Origin: Eudorina sp. 2006-703-Eu-15
Lineage: Eukaryota > Chlorophyta > Chlorophyceae > Chlamydomonadales > Volvocaceae
Direction of reading: 5' to 3'
Length of the DNA stretch: 64,000 bases
Assembly (NCBI GenBank): GCA_003117195.1
Contig: BDSI01000125.1
Span: 186,001 to 250,000 of the forward strand
A program made the position numbers and the translations under genes. The number at the start of each line of letters is the position of its first letter. Position 1 is the first letter of the stretch. Below are positions 49,680-60,500 of this stretch, piece after piece. The notes beneath the pieces were generated by a model. That model did not search any database. It saw only the letters and a program-made list of their open reading frames with translations, and was not told the DNA's origin.

Positions 49680-52581
49680 TTAATCTCCTGGCGCCACGAG
49701 ACCTCCTCCCGGAACTGGCCCCGCAAAGGCAGCCGCGTACCGGGACCTGTCGGCGCTGAGGTCCATCAGATGGGCGAAACGGTCCACCAGCGCTCTCCGT
49801 TGGGCCGGGGTGGAGGCGTTCACGGTGGGGACCAGCGTTCGCGGGCGCAGCTGCGACACCGCGTCGCACAGGTCGGCTGCAGGCGGCCGGAAACCGGGCA
49901 GAGGACGATTACCGCATCAGCCCTCCACGGAAAACCTATCAGAGGATATTACGGCGTGATGAACACCCAGGCCTGGGAACAGCAGCGGCAGCAGTAGTCG
50001 GAGAGGAACATGGACTCCGAAGCCAAAGGGTGCTCCAGTCACCAGATGCTTCGGACCATGCCGGCGCTTTCGCACGATTGTTACCGTTTACACACAGTGG
50101 AGATAGTGAACAATCTGGAACCCAACGGCGGCCGCACGGGGCGAGGAGAAACTTACTCCAGCTGCTGTGCTCGCTGTACGGCACGCCCACGACCGCCACG
50201 TTGCCCTCTCGACGAATCGAGACGCCGCCGCTGCGGCGCAGCGTCCATCCTGTGGACAGCACGCGCGCGGGATGCCCGGCGCGGGACACACGGCGGCCAA
50301 GCACAGGGGGATCAGCGCGGAACATGTACTTCCTGCAGGAACCGCGGTATATGGGCTCGCCTTCGCGCGGAGCGCCAACCTGATCCAAGCGGTCCACGCA
50401 GCCGCCAACGAATCCTATCGTCTGCGGTCAAGTCCTCACCCGTGGGCCGGATGCCGACAGCCTGCTTCCACACGCCCGGGTGGCGGTCCAGGTGTGCCTG
50501 CAGGTCCTCGGGCCGCAGCCCCCACCCGGTCACGTGCACGGCCGCCTTCCGCGGGTCGTCCACCAGCAGCTCCATCAGCTCGGCCGGCAAGTCCAGCAGC
50601 CGCAGAACGGCCCGCTTCGACGCGCTGCACCACACCTGCACCCGCATGCATGCAGCGTTGTCATTGAGGTGCGGTAGATGTTCATCTCGTGACGCGTCAT
50701 TTTGGACATGTTGGTTAACTACATGGTGCGGGCTCTCCCTGGGGGCCTCTTAACCAGACCATGTAAGGGTCTTCCACTGATCCTCACCCGCACGTTGAGC
50801 TGCTGGGCCGCCCCAAGGAACGCCCGCTCCTTCCCGATGTGGTATGCCGCCACCACGAACACCGTCTCGGGCTCCGAAGCCAAGGCATCCCGCATCACCT
50901 GCAGCACACGAACAACGAACCACTGACGCCCTCCGGACACCGGTCGTGAAACTGATTTGCAGGACTGGTCAAGCCGCTCGCACGCATTCCAATACGTAGT
51001 CAAAGGTCGTTACTGGGAATCCAGGTACGCCAGGCAATTCAGGTAAACCCCGTTGGCCTTGACCAACACGCGGCACCCGGTCACACGGGCCGTGCCCCTC
51101 CGCACCTGCACCATCATGCCGATGGCGTCCTGCTGAGGCGGAAGCGTGTGCTTGGGCGCCGCGTACGTGGTATCCAGGAACAGCGTATCCACACGGACCC
51201 CGGCAAGACCAGGTTGATCCCGCATCCACCGCTGCCACCTGCGCGGTTCCAGGAAAGCGTCCTGGTGCTTCATACTTTGCATCCAGGTTCGTACTTCGTA
51301 CGGGAAGCTACCTCACCGCTGACGGGTCATCCCACCGATCGTTCGACACAGGCGGCAAACTGAACCACGCCGTCTGTCAAACTGTACCGCACCTGCAGTC
51401 CCCGGTGTGCAGAATGTTATGAGCATCCGAAAACGCGCCGCCGCCGTCAGCAAGCTCCAACGACCCCGCCGCTGCCGGGGACTCTTCCACGCCTGGCACT
51501 CCCTGCTCTCCTGCCCCGTTGCACTTGGAAGGACCGGGCCCATTGCCCAGGCTCAAGGCGGGTTCTGCCATGACTGGGCCACGGGGAGGTGAGGCCGGCG
51601 ACGGGCACTCCAGACCCTCGTCTTTGGGTGCGCCAGTGACGAGCCGTGGGGATTTCGAGGGGCTACTCGGCGGCACCTCGAACAGGAACATGACGGCGCC
51701 GGGGCAGTGGTTGGCATCCAGCGGCGTCACTCGGACTCCCGCGATGACCACGGGCTTGCCCACATCGAGGGGCTTCACCAGCTGCAGGTCGTTCAGGCGT
51801 ACCAGGCGGAATGGCGAGGGGAGGCACGCAGGGAGGATAGGACTGCAAGGATAATTGGAGGCACTGTAGCTGGCGAGGGACTACACAGTTGCGGACGCGG
51901 CGCCGGAATAGGACATCGCCTGCAGCATAAGTGGATGGCGGCTTTCCGTACCTGAGGCTTGAGGCCCATATCGTGGACGAGCAACCTCGCTGTAATGTGA
52001 GAGCAGTAGATATTGCCGCCATCGAAGCTCCTGTGCAGGAAAGGAAACGTTGTTCGGGAGGACCCTGGCAGGACACTAATCCGTAACGGTGGTGCTGCAC
52101 AAGATATCAGCTGCGTCTGCCCTTGCACTGGCATGGTGCACCGGCCCCTTGTCCTACACTTGTGCCTGACGGCCATTGGGCCGCCAGGTGCTAGGAGTGG
52201 TTCCCTGAGACAATGTGCTCCCCTTCCCCGCTGCTCCCCTTCCCCGCTGCTCCCCTTCCCCGCTGCTCACTTGTTGAGGCCCACGGTGTGATCCGAGTGG
52301 AAGTGGGTTAGGAAGTAATTGACGCAACGAGGATTTTTAAAGGCGAAGCCGTCCACTAGGAAATCCGTCCCAGGCACCCACTTAATGCTCTCAACCTGCA
52401 AAGGTAGCGACAAGGGAAAGCGGGTTGACAACGGGGGTACGAACAGCAAGGGTAGGCACAACTGTGACTGCGGTTTATCCCGTCCGCATACCCTACAGCC
52501 TCGGAATATCCATTTTGTCTAAACAGTCTTCAGGGCATGATATATGATGCCTTGCGGGCGAAGAGCTACCTGAGTTGCCAT
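49680..52581 (-). CDS. SNM1: SNM1/PSO2 family DNA cross-link repair nuclease (MBL/beta-CASP)
   Basis: 5'-exonuclease for DNA interstrand crosslink repair. Exons: 52581-52570, 52395-52271, 52030-51952, 51781-51393, 51238-51106, 50898-50788, 50635-50440, 50249-50157, 49876-49680; 444 aa if the 12-nt first exon (MATQ) is right; everything from 52395 on is firm. Metallo-beta-lactamase motifs: [14 protein letters not shown], NGDxx-type region [39 protein letters not shown] and [10 protein letters not shown]. Beta-CASP motifs: [26 protein letters not shown] and [13 protein letters not shown]. Catalytic His and Asp residues are retained. About 80 low-complexity residues are inserted between FLFE and NILHTGD. 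The N-terminus is very short, without the UBZ finger of animal SNM1A. The proposed ATG lies 17 nt after the APC15-like stop. Intron 2 (52270-52031) contains a 16-bp tandem repeat. Confidence 0.9.
52219..52267. repeat. Three copies of a 16-bp CCCCTTCCCCGCTGCT repeat
   Basis: Perfect triplication in the intron after the HxHxDH exon of SNM1, ending at the splice donor. Confidence 0.9.
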
Positions 52582-52598
52582 CAAACCACTCTGGTACT

Positions 52599-52993
52599 TT
52601 ACATCTCCTCGTCTCCGTCCACGTCCTCCTCGTCATCCACAGAACCGTCGTTCAGGTCCGCTGCATGCAGTGAGATGAATCAAACAAGCTGTTAAACGCA
52701 AAGTTTCCCGCCTCCCGGCCCTTCCGACGCACCGTCCTCTTCAGCCCCCTCGCGCACATCGCTTGGGGGATCCGGCTTTCCAACTACGGGATTAGTCCTT
52801 TGCCAATCCCGAATGGCGGTATTCTGCAGCACCATGACTGCAGGTTAACAACTGCCAAATAAGCTCGTCAGGACTCACAACAGCACACCTTGGCTTCGAA
52901 CTCTTTTTCAAGCGCAGCAACTTGTGCCTCTTCACTGCCCTCCTTGAAGAATTCGTCGTTCGTTCGTGGCACCAAACTGGGCAGGAAAATCAT
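52599..52993 (-). CDS. APC15: APC15/ANAPC15-like subunit of the anaphase-promoting complex
   Basis: Predicted small subunit of the APC/C ubiquitin ligase. In animals APC15 (yeast Mnd2) promotes turnover of the mitotic checkpoint complex. Three exons: 52993-52889, 52823-52733 and 52660-52599; phases 0 and 1, 85 aa. The start MIFLPSLVPR matches the APC15 N-terminal signature (LFPSLFPR). A helix follows (AQVAALEKEFEAKNTAIRDW), then NPVVGKP (the IGKP block of APC15) and an Asp/Glu-rich tail (VDDEEDVDGDEEM). The Kozak context is GCCATGA. The stop TAA lies within TGTAA (52603-52599). This was recognised by pattern and not by alignment. It is immediately upstream of SNM1 on the same strand. Confidence 0.72.
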
Positions 52994-54633
52994 GGCAGCA
53001 AGGAAGGCATTCACTGTTTAGATGGAACGCTACGAGAACTGCAATATCGCTGACTTGACTTGTACTAAGGAAGTGACAATGTGTATCAAGTAATTGCGTC
53101 CTCGTGCTGTGCTGTGGTTGCATGTTGCCGTACGAAGTATTAGAATTTCGGTTTCGTGTCGTCTGTGAAATCAGGTAAGCGGCGGTGCCAACATCGGGGG
53201 ATTCCCTGTCCAAAGCATTCGTGCTAGTGTTACATTTTGATGGACCTGACCCCTGGCTCCGCCCTGGACCAGGCTGGACCCTGGCCCCGGCCCCGACGAC
53301 CGAACCGGCTTGGATAGACTCTTGGACGCCTCGTACGTTCAGCACCCAGCAAAATCTGCAGGGCCATCCCTCCCATCTGGAGGGCGGGTCGTGCAGCTAC
53401 ACCAGCCAGCGACACCACGATATCGGCCGTTCCGGAGCATGCTACGGGAGGCTCCAGGAAGCGGCATCAGACCCGGCTGATTGATCGATCGGAAGGGGGG
53501 GGAGCTGCCATTCGCCCCACTGTGCCCGGGTCTTCCGCCAGGAGACCCGCCCGAACCAACATGGCCCGGGTGGTGCGTTCGACTGCGCACCCGCCGCCAG
53601 ACTGGGATGCAAGGCACTGGGTTGAAACTCTCACTCACGGCAACTCCTGTCGGACCGCTAAGAAACCAGAGCTTCGCAATATCGCAGCGGCTTCGTTGAA
53701 TCAAAATGTAGGCATGGCAGCTTTCACTGTCCCAAGTGAAAGTCGCACACCATCGCCCTCCGTTATGACCCGTGCCGCCAGTCGGTCGGGAACCATGCCC
53801 AAGGCACGTTCCGGTCCAAACCAACAGTCCGATTTGTCACAGCAACTCCCTCGTCACGTACGACAACGTACGACAGTATATTCTCTCGTATTGGTTAAAT
53901 CTCGTACGAACGATGGGCCGATGAGTACCGTCTGGATGTCAAGGCGGAGCCGCCCTTACCCCTTCGATGCGGAGGTAGCTGCCCCGTGCAGGGCATGCCA
54001 CAGCTTATGCCTCGCATATCTTATGCCACTGACTCAAACCACCCCACCTTCGCACGGTGATGCTCCTAACCAGCAGCGCACCACCCTGCACGCTTCTAAC
54101 TTCACCTGCCACCGCGGGAGGTAACCACCGGATCGCCCTTCCCTGACCTTCCCTGGATCCCCCGCCGCACCATGGTGTGCATCCCTGGCGTGTATCCACC
54201 GCACCATGTGTCAATCCCACGGGAGCGTTGCGTGTATGCTTCCTGACGGATTCACCCTGCCCGCAATCCTCAGTCCTCCCCCCAAACACACACAACTTGG
54301 GCACCACCAAACAAAACCGGGTCATCCTTGCCATCTTCTTGGTGACCATTCCACGTTTCCGCCATCTCCGTCCGCCCGCATTAACGCTCTGTCTCGCTGG
54401 CGTGCGAAGGCTGGGTGTGACCGAGCTCGTTCTGGCGCTGTCTACAGCAACTCCTCTCCCTTCGCATCCCCTTACCATGACCTCAACATTCTTTCCTCCA
54501 GCGCAACCCTGCAGCGCGCCGGCTTGGGCCCGCGCGCCGAGCTCCCTTCCCATTGCGCGGGGGACGATGCCCCACCCCAACCGCCCGCGGCCCTGCCCCA
54601 CATTGCCTGGCCCCGCCCCCTCCTCCCCGCCCT
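52994..54633. other. 3' region of the 2H-phosphoesterase-like gene, no gene recognised
   Basis: A minus-strand TGTAA at 53234-53230 is the first downstream of the 2H gene stop and may end its transcript, implying a 3'UTR of about 1.4 kb. One minus-strand frame around 53420-53340 has an exon-like look and ends in AAC|GTACGAGG, but I could not place it in a gene. Confidence 0.4.
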
Positions 54634-57017
54634 CTATCGGCCATCCGGACACGACAGTGGCGCCACGTGGCGCACGTAGCGGCCGTTCAGTGCCAGCGCC
54701 AGCAGGTCCTGCTCCTCTATGAACCACACCTCCCCGAACTGCGCCCGCAGGCCACATAGCGACGCGCTCAGTGCGTCCACCGCCGCCACCACCGCCTCGT
54801 TGTTCAGCTCCGTCACGTTGTAGGAGCCGCCGCTGCTGCTGGACGTCGTCTCCAGGCCCTCCGCCAGCAGGCGGCGCCGCCCCGCGGCGGCGGTGACCCC
54901 GCTTCCGCCGCCGCTTCCTCCGCCGCTACTGCTGCCGCCCACAGCAGAACGCAGCTCGCGGCCGCTGCCCGCAATGTCCGCCGCCCCGCCCTGCCCCCCG
55001 GTGCTGGCGCTCTCCCCGCCTGCTGCTGCTGCCGCTGCTACGACGGCGGCACTGATGGTCATGTCGTGCGGCGGGGGCTTTAGCAGCCGCGCGACGGTGG
55101 TGTGGAGCATGGCGGGCTCCTTGACCATCTGTGCCTCCCGGGGGGGCGCGTTGGGCAGCGCGGCGCCCAGGGCCGCGCGCAGCAGCGCCGGCTCGCCGCC
55201 CTCCGGCAGCGCCTGCCAGCACGCCACCACCACGCCTGCAGCCAACCACGTTCGCGCAAAGGACAGCGCAGACATGTTGCGGCATAGCTTCCCCTCACAG
55301 ATCGCGGCTCAGGTCCCTTTAGGTCGGCGGTGCAACTGAGGGCTCCAGGGGCGGCCATTGGAACCCGCTGGAGCCCCCGGGCGGGAATTGAGGCCGCCTC
55401 CGAGGGCCACCACCTCCACCTCCACTCGAGCACCCATTCGCCCACTCAAGCACCCGTCCGCGCAGCCCCCTCCCGGCGCCATCGGTCTCACGCCCGCCAC
55501 TCCCCGCTCCCGAGTTTCCTGTCGCACCTGTGGTGGTGATGACCACCCGGTCGAGCACCGCGTTGATGGGACACGTGGCGCCGCACACACCCCTGATGCT
55601 GCGCTCCTCCACAGCGATCACCTCGGCGCTGGCGTGGATGGGCTTCTGTGAGGAGGGGCGCCAGGGGGAGTCGTGGGGACCTGAAGGGCCGGAGTCTGAC
55701 TTCTCGTAATCAGGTGCTCAGCACCGACACAGACTACTGCCCGCACCCCACCATGCAGCAGTCGGGCAGCGTCAACCAGATCAACAACCCCAGCCACAGT
55801 TCTGGACCATCCCAATGGACGTAAGTCTGGTCAAGGCATGGTCTGGGCGACCGTACCATGGAACGCGTTACCGGTGCGGCCGTAGGCGCGGCTGGACTGC
55901 GTGATTTCGCCTCGAGGGCGCGGCTGCTGCGGGCCACTGTGCGGCTGGTAGTGGGTTTGGCGATATTGCTGCTGCTCACCACATGGGAGGAGGCGTGGTA
56001 CAGCGTCGCGTGGTACAGCGTGTCGTCCTGCAGCCATATACTGCCCTCCGGCAGCACCGGCAGCAGGAACTTGCGCACCGCGTCCCGGATCTTGCCGGCG
56101 GCCACGTTGTCCCGCAGCGGCAGGATCATGGCGCGGACCGGGACCTCCAGCGGGTGCAGGATGGGCGTGATGAGGATGCGGTTGGAGCGCGTGTCCGGGG
56201 TCACTTTGAACAGGTCCGTCTGGGTCAGCCCCTGCGTCACCACGCCGCCCAGCTCCAGGCCCTTGCGGCGGGCGCCGGCGCCCATGGCCTCGTACACGCG
56301 CCGCCGGTCGATCGAGTACTTGGTGACCGACAGGCGCATGGACTCTGCAGCCGGGCGTCATGTATGTGGGGTTATTGGCAGGCCGAGTGGGGCTGGAAAG
56401 ACAGGTGGGGGGGGGCCGGGATGGTCCCGCACGGCGCAGGGTGTCGTTTTAGAAGGGGGAATGCAGCCTGAAGTGCGTGGAGGGAGGGGATGGGCTTGGG
56501 AGAGGAAGGGGGGAGTATGATTGGGTGTGGCAACGGGTGGCATGCTGCTTGCACGCGGCCTGCATCCCGACACTCCTGGCTGCCGTACGGCCTGCAGAGC
56601 GACTCCAACCCCGTTGGCGGTTCTGTTAGGTGTAAATAGGTTGCAAGGGCGAACTCACCGAAATCCAGTCCCAACGCCGTCAACCGCTCATTGCACGTGG
56701 GCAGGTCCATGACACTGTCCGGTAGCTTATGGTGCCCGTGTCTTCTGAACATGTCACGTAAGCTCCTTGCAACTGGGTTGGGTGTGCAGTAGGCGGCGTC
56801 ATGTCAATTTCCCCGTTTGCTTGCACGCGTCGCGATGGTGGGTAGTCTCACCATACCACATCAAGAGAACCGCGAGGACCATGCCGAATTTTAACCCGTA
56901 CTCTTGTAACGTCTCCATTAACCGTTTCTCCACGACAGCGATGCGACGCTTTCCATGGGCTGTTCCTTCGCCACTTGGCCCAGCCAGGTCCACAGCATGG
57001 TGGTGGGTGCGATGCAT
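54634..57017 (-). CDS. Membrane-anchored 2H-phosphoesterase-like protein
   Basis: Predicted type II membrane protein with a LigT/AKAP7-like 2H phosphoesterase fold; the substrate (cyclic phosphate or RNA end) is unknown. Exons: 57017-56852, 56772-56659, 56344-55980, 55645-55528 and 55235-54634; phases 1,1,0,1, total 454 aa. A short hydrophobic anchor (FGMVLAVLLMWYVARSL) spans about residues 44-60 after a basic N-terminus. The family hallmark, two H-x-[TS] motifs about 90 residues apart, is seen as YHATLYHAS (H205 or H210) and MLHTTVARLL (H299). Between them are GSIWLQDDTLYHA and AVEERSIRGVCG. Residues after about 315 form an Ala/Gly/Ser-rich insert and a C-terminal domain with SASLCGLRAQFGEVWFIEEQ. 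The gene lies between SYF1/XAB2 and APC15 on the same strand. The 2H assignment rests on the motif pair and needs alignment. Confidence 0.65.
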
Positions 57018-57289
57018 TTTTACTGTTCCTTATAAACATATCCAGCCAATCAAATCACGTCGGCAACGAGTGCAAACACAAGAAGTTGGACCGTTGCACA
57101 AGGCGAAGAACACATCACATATTGTAAGTTCTAAAGCCAACCATAGACATGTATGTATTTTTCTATTGATGTCCAAGCATTAGAAGCTTCGTTTCGTAAA
57201 TGCCATGATAACGAAGGCGCTCCGGGACCGTGCAACTGCCACCTTGAAACCTGTTCGAAACTTCGTGAAAAGCACGTTTGCATGTATTG

Positions 57290-57294
57290 TTACA
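57290..57294 (-). terminator. TGTAA polyadenylation signal, SYF1/XAB2
   Basis: Minus-strand TGTAA lies 236 nt after the SYF1/XAB2 stop, in the gap before the 2H-phosphoesterase-like gene. Confidence 0.55.
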
Positions 57295-57529
57295 CAATCT
57301 CATACAGTCATTCTCGACACCGAACAACAATCCAACGCAAATCAGGCGTCGAGCATTACCGACCAAGGCACTTCACCGTGTCGTCAGTCGTTGGGCCAGT
57401 AGTCGACGCCCTTCGACGCCAACAGTCGTCAGGGCTTGTCCATGATCGTCGGTCCGAACGTCGTAAGAACCCCACATATCGTATCACGCACCGCCACCTC
57501 CTCCACCGCCACCAGACGGCACATCTGCT

Positions 57530-60500
57530 TCACACACGCTGCTTCTTCCGTTCCCCTCCGTCCCCACCCGCCCCGCCGTCCTTCCCCTTCGCCGCCAGCC
57601 CTGCCAAGGAACCGAACACAGCCGCAGGAACGGCCTTCTGTGCCACATCCATTCCGCCACCGCCGCCGCCACCACCACCACCACCGTCGTCGTCGTCCGC
57701 GTCGATGTCAATTTCCTCAGGGTTGGCTGCGCACAGGAAACAACACAGACAGCGACTCGTCAGAGGCGAACCAGCCCCAGGTTACAGAGGCAGTTTCTGG
57801 GCAAAATATCGTGACCTTGTCAGGTAACATAGACCCAGAAGACAGTGTGGCCTGCGCCAACAGCCGCAAGTCCAACGGCATGCGCCCGCACGCCCATACC
57901 TGCTGCTGGTGCCTTGCCCTGCTTTGCGCCCGGTGCACCTTCGTCCTTGTCGTTGCCCTGCTGGATGACCCCCGCGGACACAAAGCCTGACAAGGCGGTG
58001 CGCCCCGAGGGCCCGGCCCCACCGGCCGCTGCGGTGCCCAGGCCCATGGCCGCCACAGCCTCCGCCTCCAGCTCCGCCATCGCATCGCCGCCCTCGCGGG
58101 GCCGCTTCGCGGCCGCGCCCACGCCCGCCTCCGCCTCCGCCCGGGAGGTGATTCGGGCCGCGTCTACAATCGAGTTGATCTGCATGTGGCTGAAGCTGAC
58201 CTTGACGGACCTGCGCAGCGGGACAATGACAACGCCGATTACTAGGGGTCCCTCATACAACCGATTCCCTCACGATTTCCTGGTGACATGCCAACGTTTG
58301 CAAAGCACACCAGCAGCGAAACATGCCCGTGCACTTGGTGCGGGCCCACTTGGCTGCTGTCGTCCGGTCATGCCACCGGTCACACACGCCGCCACGAGCA
58401 GGAACCGAGCAGCAGCAACAACAAGGACGCACCTTCCCGCTATCGCCCCACTTCAGGGCGATGGGCACCGCTGTGCGGCCGCCGCACTGCATCACACCGC
58501 ATCACATCACATCACATGACACCGCATCGCATCGCTCCCCGCCTCACCTGAGGATCCGCATCATCTCCTTGAACGTGTCCTCGTTGCCGTGCCGCACCTC
58601 GAACGCGCGCCAAGCGGCCCAGTAGTCGGCCGCGCGGTCCGGGTGGCTCACGGCGGAGCCGTGCACGTAGATGGCCCGCGCGCGGTCGATCTCGCCCAGC
58701 TTGGTCTCCAGCGCGGCGTACCGCATGCAGAGCTCGCGCACGTCGTCGTCGGACAGGTCATTCGGTGGCTCAGACTCGATGGCGGACTCGTAGATCTCAC
58801 GGACCTGCCGACCACACAGGACAGGGAGGATGAAGAATGACCGGGGAGGGAACGACCCGCCCGCGCCGTTCCCGCGGACCGCAGCAGCCCTTGGGGCGCG
58901 GATGACGGCGGACCTGACTGGCCCTCATTGGATGCATGTCATGCGCCAATCACTCTGCACACAGAGACCTTTGACTTAAATCACAAGACGACGTCGGTAC
59001 CAGCCCGGGCGGCGGACTTGCCTTGGCGATGCCGAAGAAGTCCGAGGCCCGGCTAACGTAGATGTCGATGGTGCTCTTGCGCTGGTCCTTGGGCACCGCC
59101 TGCAACGCGCGCGCGTAGATGTCCATGGCGTGCCGCGCCAGGCCGTGCGTCTCCTCCAGCTTGGCGTAGTCCAGGTAGAGCGACTTGCAGTCCTGAGACC
59201 AGACACAAGGATTCCGCGAGCAGCGAAACAATCTAAGGTAATACTGCACATCCATAATTCGTGGTGGATGGAACCGGACTGCAATCCCATGCAAGCCGGT
59301 TAGAGACGGGATGCCATGGCATCTTGCATGAGGGTACGCTCTGGCCATCGGGGTATGGGGGAATGATACTGAAAGACCGTGGCTTAAACGGGCATCCTCT
59401 GTGCCCCACCGTGCGCCAGTTCAGGGAACTGTCCGCAAGCACAGCTGGGAATGCCGGCTGGATTAGGACACATCCCGGCGGCGGGTTCTGGGAGAATTCC
59501 TCAGGGTCTCCTGGGATGTCGTGCCTGATTATACGACTAGGGCCCGTGTGGTGGCGCAGCCGCGCACTGCCCACCTGCTTGGCCCCGAACCCACCTGTGC
59601 TGGCGCATCCTTGATGGCTTGCTCGTACAGGTCCCGGGCTCGTTCCAACTTCTTGCCGCCGTACCGGTTAACGAACGCCGCCAGGTAGGCCGACCAGATG
59701 TCCTTCACGTGCGGGTACTTGAACAGCGCGAGGCCGCGCTCGTACACCTGCGCCATGAGGACGCCATAAGCGGACCGGGCCATACCCAGCGCCGTCCCTA
59801 AATCCGTGGATGCTTCTACTGAACAGAGCGAGGCCGTCAAAAGCGCACCGGCTGCCAAGAGAACCTGCTGCCAAAGCATGCTGGCCTGCCCGTGCAAGCC
59901 AACCAAAGCCCGCAAGGCGTGCTGCAACCTGCTGAGCTGACTAGCCATCAGAACTTATGAACCTCCGGACACAAACATGACCCCAAAACCCGCCCATAAA
60001 ATTCAAGTGTTGATGCCCTTTACGCCCAGCGCAGCGCAGCCGTGCATCCGAACCTTGAAGGCGTCCTCGAAGGCCTTCTGCTCCGTGAGGAAGAGCGCGT
60101 AGTTGAGAATGACCTGCGGCGTCGCGATGCGCAGCTCCAGGATCCGGTCGTACGCTGCGCAGGTGGACTCGCGGGTGCCCAGGCTCTCCTCCAGGTCCGT
60201 GTGGAACAAGTGGAGCTTCAAATTCCTGGGACACACAGCACAGACACAGGAGCCAAGTGTAGAGACAGCCACCCCACGTTACCCAATCCACCATCGCGAT
60301 ACGCGCACAGTCCACAAGGTGGTTGGTGGATGCCGCCGGTAACACAAATAGGACGCATGGCATCATGCGGATCCCACAACCATGACAGGGACAACCAATG
60401 CGGACAGCAAGCTTGGCGGGCGACCGGAGGGGTCTTGCCATGGCAAATACACCTGGGTGTTCAATGTGCCGTAGGACGGGCTGCGAAGCAGTGTACGTCG

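Noticed and set aside
53339..53824. Minus-strand open frame of about 160 codons between the 2H and APC15-like genes
   Set aside because: No domain, poor codon bias and no compatible splice partners. It probably lies in 3'UTR or spacer.
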